Program-made: the position numbers and the translations under genes
NCBI GenBank assembly: GCA_030612965.1
Contig: JAUWMW010000100.1
Location: 1-8,043 of the forward strand
DNA from: a bacterium
GTDB lineage: Bacteria > Zixibacteria > MSB-5A5 > GN15 > FEB-12
Length of the DNA: 8,043 bases
Direction: 5' to 3'
Shown here: piece by piece, positions 6,275-8,043 of the stretch
Position numbering within the stretch: the stretch's first letter is position 1
How the letters are laid out: each line of letters starts with the position of its first letter
Notes under the pieces: generated by a model
What the model was told of the DNA's origin: nothing
The model's input: only the letters and a program-made list of their open reading frames with translations
Databases searched by the model: none

Positions 6275-6811
6275 ATGAAGCTCAAACATTATGACCACGA
6301 TGGCCACGTAAGGTTCGTGACCTTCTGTACCCATCAGCGTCTACCCCTCTTGACTAATAATCGATTCCGGCACATAGTAGTTGACGCTGTCGACGAGGCT
6401 CGAAAGGTACACGGCTTCAAGTTACTGGCCTATGTCATCATGCCGGAGCACGTGCATCTCGTTATTCTACCTCCTGCCGGTATGAAGTTAGGATATGTGA
6501 TCGGCGAAATCAAGAGGCGATCGGCACGGAAGATTCACAAGTCTTTGGCAGGAGCCGGAGAACCGGCCAAGGGAAAACTCACCGCAACTCGCGATGGTCG
6601 GCAGCGTTTTGTGTTTTGGCAACGTCGATGCTATGACCACAATTGTCGCGATGATGACTCCGTTTGGAAAAAGGTGAATTATTGTCATCAGAACCCGGTT
6701 AGCCGAGGATTGGTAAAGGATGCTACAGGTTGGGAATGGAGTAGCTGGCGAGCTTATCAGGGGGAGAGCGATGTACCTCTAATGCCTGACATGATCTTCG
6801 AAGCAGGATGA
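6275..6811 (+). CDS. REP-associated tyrosine transposase (RAYT, IS200-like Y1 family)
   Basis: This 178-aa HUH single-strand transposase is of normal RAYT size. Family marks are VTFCTHQRLPLL (15-26), the HUH motif in MPEHVHLVI (His59-Val-His61), EIKRRSARK (78-86), the FWQRRCYDHNCRD block (114-126), HQNPVSRGLV (138-147) and the terminal WEWSSWRAY (153-161). Y120 in the FWQ block is the likely nucleophile, although I cannot align it rigorously. It probably nicks and rejoins REP hairpins in single-stranded DNA, and inverted REPs lie on both sides. All core motifs are intact and the frame is unbroken, so it may be active. No strong Shine-Dalgarno site is seen; the only G-rich stretch before the ATG is the right arm of REP 1 (GGGTGGG, 10 nt away). 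The assignment is firm, the activity unknown. Confidence 0.92.
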   Translation: MKLKHYDHDGHVRFVTFCTHQRLPLLTNNRFRHIVVDAVDEARKVHGFKLLAYVIMPEHVHLVILPPAGMKLGYVIGEIKRRSARKIHKSLAGAGEPAKGKLTATRDGRQRFVFWQRRCYDHNCRDDDSVWKKVNYCHQNPVSRGLVKDATGWEWSSWRAYQGESDVPLMPDMIFEAG

Positions 6812-6812
6812 A

Positions 6813-6844
6813 CCCACCCGACGCTACGCTCTGGGTGGGGTACC
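6813..6844 (+). repeat. REP palindrome 2 (directly after the RAYT stop)
   Basis: This 32-bp element begins one base after the RAYT TGA. It starts CCCACCCGACGC and ends GGGTGGGGTACC. It is the near-exact inverted partner of REP 1 and aligns without gaps to REP 3 with five differences. It has no run of T on either side, so a classic terminator is unlikely. Confidence 0.87.
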
Positions 6845-6851
6845 GGTGTGT

Positions 6852-6950
6852 GTGTACGATGCCTCTGCCTGGGAATGGAGCGGTTGGCGAGCTTATCATG
6901 GGCATGCCGATGTTCCACTCAGGCTGGACTTGACTATTGACCATGGATAG
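6852..6950 (+). pseudogene. C-terminal remnant of a second RAYT transposase
   Basis: 32 codons plus a TAG stop align without gaps to the last 32 residues of the intact RAYT, with 18 of 32 identical by my count. Shared positions include the WEWS-WRAY core, DVPL and the final glycine. The remnant reads VYDASAWEWSGWRAYHGH and continues to DHG before the stop. The rest of the gene, including the HUH and catalytic tyrosine, is missing, and there is no start codon. The divergence shows it came from a different RAYT rather than a fresh duplication of the neighbour. It begins 7 nt after REP 2 and ends one base before REP 3, the same stop-to-REP spacing as in the intact module. Confidence 0.85.
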
Positions 6951-6951
6951 A

Positions 6952-6983
6952 CCCACCTGTCGCTTCGCTTTAGGTGGGGTACC
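6952..6983 (+). repeat. REP palindrome 3 (after the RAYT remnant)
   Basis: This 32-bp element starts CCCACCTGTCGC and ends AGGTGGGGTACC, in direct orientation to REP 2. Of its five differences from REP 2, two (positions 7 and 21 of the element) are the two sides of one stem base pair, C-G changed to T-A, so the hairpin is preserved. The other three fall in the centre. Confidence 0.85.
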
Positions 6984-7032
6984 AGTAAAGGCTGAGCACA
7001 CGCGCAGCGGCAGCCCGCCGGACGGTTACACC

Positions 7033-7061
7033 TTGACACAACCCAGGGGCGTGATTAGTAT
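7033..7061 (+). promoter_or_regulatory. Candidate promoter for the membrane protein gene
   Basis: TTGACA (7033-7038) is a perfect -35, followed after 17 nt by TAGTAT (7056-7061), four of six -10 bases. The predicted start of transcription, about 7067-7069, falls immediately before ATG 7070, so the message would be leaderless or nearly so. No Shine-Dalgarno site precedes that ATG. The spacer from REP 3 to here (6984-7032) shows nothing else recognisable. Confidence 0.4.
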
Positions 7062-7069
7062 CCGTTGGT

Positions 7070-8043
7070 ATGATCGAAGTTGGCATTCTGATTGTTGTCC
7101 TGGCTGTCAAGTACGGACCGGGGCTGAGCGGGCTGTCGTATGACAGATTAGATGACTATCTGCTCCGCCGGGAGGACAGACGGAGACGTTGGATCTGGTT
7201 TGTTCAACTGTCGTTTCTACTCACATTCGCCGCTTGCCTCTATGCTCGCCTCGACACGCACACCTGGAACCTCGGTTATCACTATGCCCGCCTGTCGGAA
7301 GATCCGTTTGCTTTTGACCCGGCAAACGTCGTGCTGTGTCGACCCCTGACCCCTTTCATCAGCTACTGTCTGGGCCTGCACGGAAGGCTGATAGTTCTTA
7401 CCAATCTCATCATAACCGGTTTCACGATAGGACTTGTCTATTCTTACTTCCGCAATAAGTTTGATCGCCCCGGCGACGCCTTCCTGGCCGCAGTAACGAT
7501 AACGTTTTCGCTGGTGGTTCTCACCTCGATTCACTGCGGAGGGTACTGCGATATCCTCACTTACCTGCTCATATTCCTCATGTGGCAGCACCGTGATAGA
7601 CGAGTGGTCTTCTATCTGCTGTTTCTACTGGGGCTTCTGAATCGGGAATCGATAGCCTTTCTCATACCCTGGTTCGTGTTTATCAGCCTGCAGTCACAAA
7701 GCAACAAGGCGCGCAGGGTCCTTGAACTGATTGTCGGGTTCGGCCTGACGCTGTTGATTCACTATTCGTTCAAGGTATGGGTGGGATCGCACACGGAACC
7801 CCAGTACTCTGCGGGCCACTACCTGGAACCATTATTGGCGGACCCGCTGGGACTGTTTCGTGAAACGTTTTACTATCACGGGCTAGGGCTTTTCTCGGTT
7901 TTCAAGGTATTGTGGATATTCCCGCTGGCCGCGGCTCTGTCGCTGTGGAGAGACAAGAACTACTCCGAGTTGACAGGTATGGCGCTGCTGCTGATTTGTT
8001 CCTATGCCCAACTCTTTGTCGCCGGAGATACCTCTCGCATGTT
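7070..8043 (+). CDS. Polytopic membrane protein of unknown function (partial, continues past the right edge)
   Basis: This is an open frame of 324 codons without a stop. It is an integral membrane protein with about eight or nine hydrophobic segments, roughly at residues 41-59, 93-126, 137-155, 161-172, 178-190, 194-207, 217-233, 273-293 and 301-318, separated by short charged loops. The stretch LRREDRRRRW (32-41) should stay cytoplasmic before the first strong helix. Other recognisable pieces are CRPLTPFISYC (90-100), LNRESIAFLIPW (190-201) and AGDTSRM at the edge. The general layout recalls GT-C-type lipid-linked sugar transferases or related hypothetical proteins, but I see no motif that proves it. 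ATG 7070 is the first start after an in-frame stop at 7052-7054, and no ribosome binding site is evident. A long antisense frame at 7217-7591 is a shadow. Confidence 0.72.
   Translation, partial: MIEVGILIVVLAVKYGPGLSGLSYDRLDDYLLRREDRRRRWIWFVQLSFLLTFAACLYARLDTHTWNLGYHYARLSEDPFAFDPANVVLCRPLTPFISYCLGLHGRLIVLTNLIITGFTIGLVYSYFRNKFDRPGDAFLAAVTITFSLVVLTSIHCGGYCDILTYLLIFLMWQHRDRRVVFYLLFLLGLLNRESIAFLIPWFVFISLQSQSNKARRVLELIVGFGLTLLIHYSFKVWVGSHTEPQYSAGHYLEPLLADPLGLFRETFYYHGLGLFSVFKVLWIFPLAAALSLWRDKNYSELTGMALLLICSYAQLFVAGDTSRM

Larger units (their letters stand above)
6233..6983 (+). mobile_element. REP/RAYT locus: REP - transposase - REP - transposase tail - REP
   Basis: The region contains, in order, an inverted REP (6233-6264), a complete RAYT gene (6275-6811), a second REP (6813-6844), the C-terminal tail of another RAYT (6852-6950) and a third REP (6952-6983). 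All REPs are 32 bp and share a GGTACC end. In both the intact and the broken copy the REP begins after one spacer base following the stop codon. RAYTs are domesticated relatives of IS200/IS605 transposases that are tied to REP sequences. The exact ends of any mobile unit, and a target duplication, are not visible. Confidence 0.8.

Noticed and set aside
6813..6844. Rho-independent terminator after the RAYT gene
   Set aside because: The hairpin is followed by GTACC and G/T alternation, not a T run, and its inverted twin stands upstream of the gene.
6233..6983. CRISPR array suggested by three similar 32-bp repeats
   Set aside because: Spacing is irregular (548 and 107 nt), one repeat is inverted, and the intervals hold a transposase and its remnant.
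7217..7591. Minus-strand frame of 124 codons over the membrane protein gene
   Set aside because: The opposite strand encodes a coherent hydrophobic protein over more than 970 nt; this frame has no motif.

Overview
The window is bacterial. It shows Shine-Dalgarno sites, a TTGACA-17-TATATT promoter, a type II lipoprotein signal peptide and tightly packed operons. The gene content (a VorB/KorA-type 2-oxoacid:ferredoxin oxidoreductase, a stand-alone citryl-CoA lyase and a peptidase-MA-like lipoprotein) suggests an anaerobic or facultatively anaerobic bacterium. An uncultured FCB-type lineage such as Zixibacteria is a guess from gene flavour only; no rRNA or marker gene is present to test it.

Positions 1-3417 (minus strand): one operon read leftward. 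It holds a P-loop ATPase, then the delta (2x[4Fe-4S] ferredoxin), alpha, beta and gamma subunits of a 2-oxoacid:ferredoxin oxidoreductase. Gamma runs off the left edge. Gaps are 24, 29 and 10 nt, then a 1-nt stop/start overlap, so a single transcript is very likely.

Positions 3418-3693: a divergent control region with a near-consensus plus-strand promoter, a 17-bp palindrome, and a small reading frame whose stop overlaps the next gene's start.

Positions 3694-6221 (plus strand): a second operon. It encodes a lipoprotein that looks like a peptidase-MA protein without its active-site residues, a short citryl-CoA lyase starting 1 nt after the lipoprotein stop, and a DUF4238 protein starting 7 nt further on. 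The oxidoreductase and citryl-CoA lyase could both serve the reductive TCA cycle or a related 2-oxoacid/acetyl-CoA exchange, but substrate and direction cannot be read from the sequence.

Positions 6233-6983: a REP/RAYT locus. A complete REP-associated tyrosine transposase lies between two inverted 32-bp REP palindromes (31/32 match). It is followed by the 32-codon tail of a second, diverged RAYT and a third REP of the same length whose stem carries a compensatory base-pair change. This looks like two generations of RAYT module stacked at one site.

Positions 6984-8043: a short promoter-like spacer, then the 5' part of a polytopic membrane protein of unknown function that continues past the right edge.
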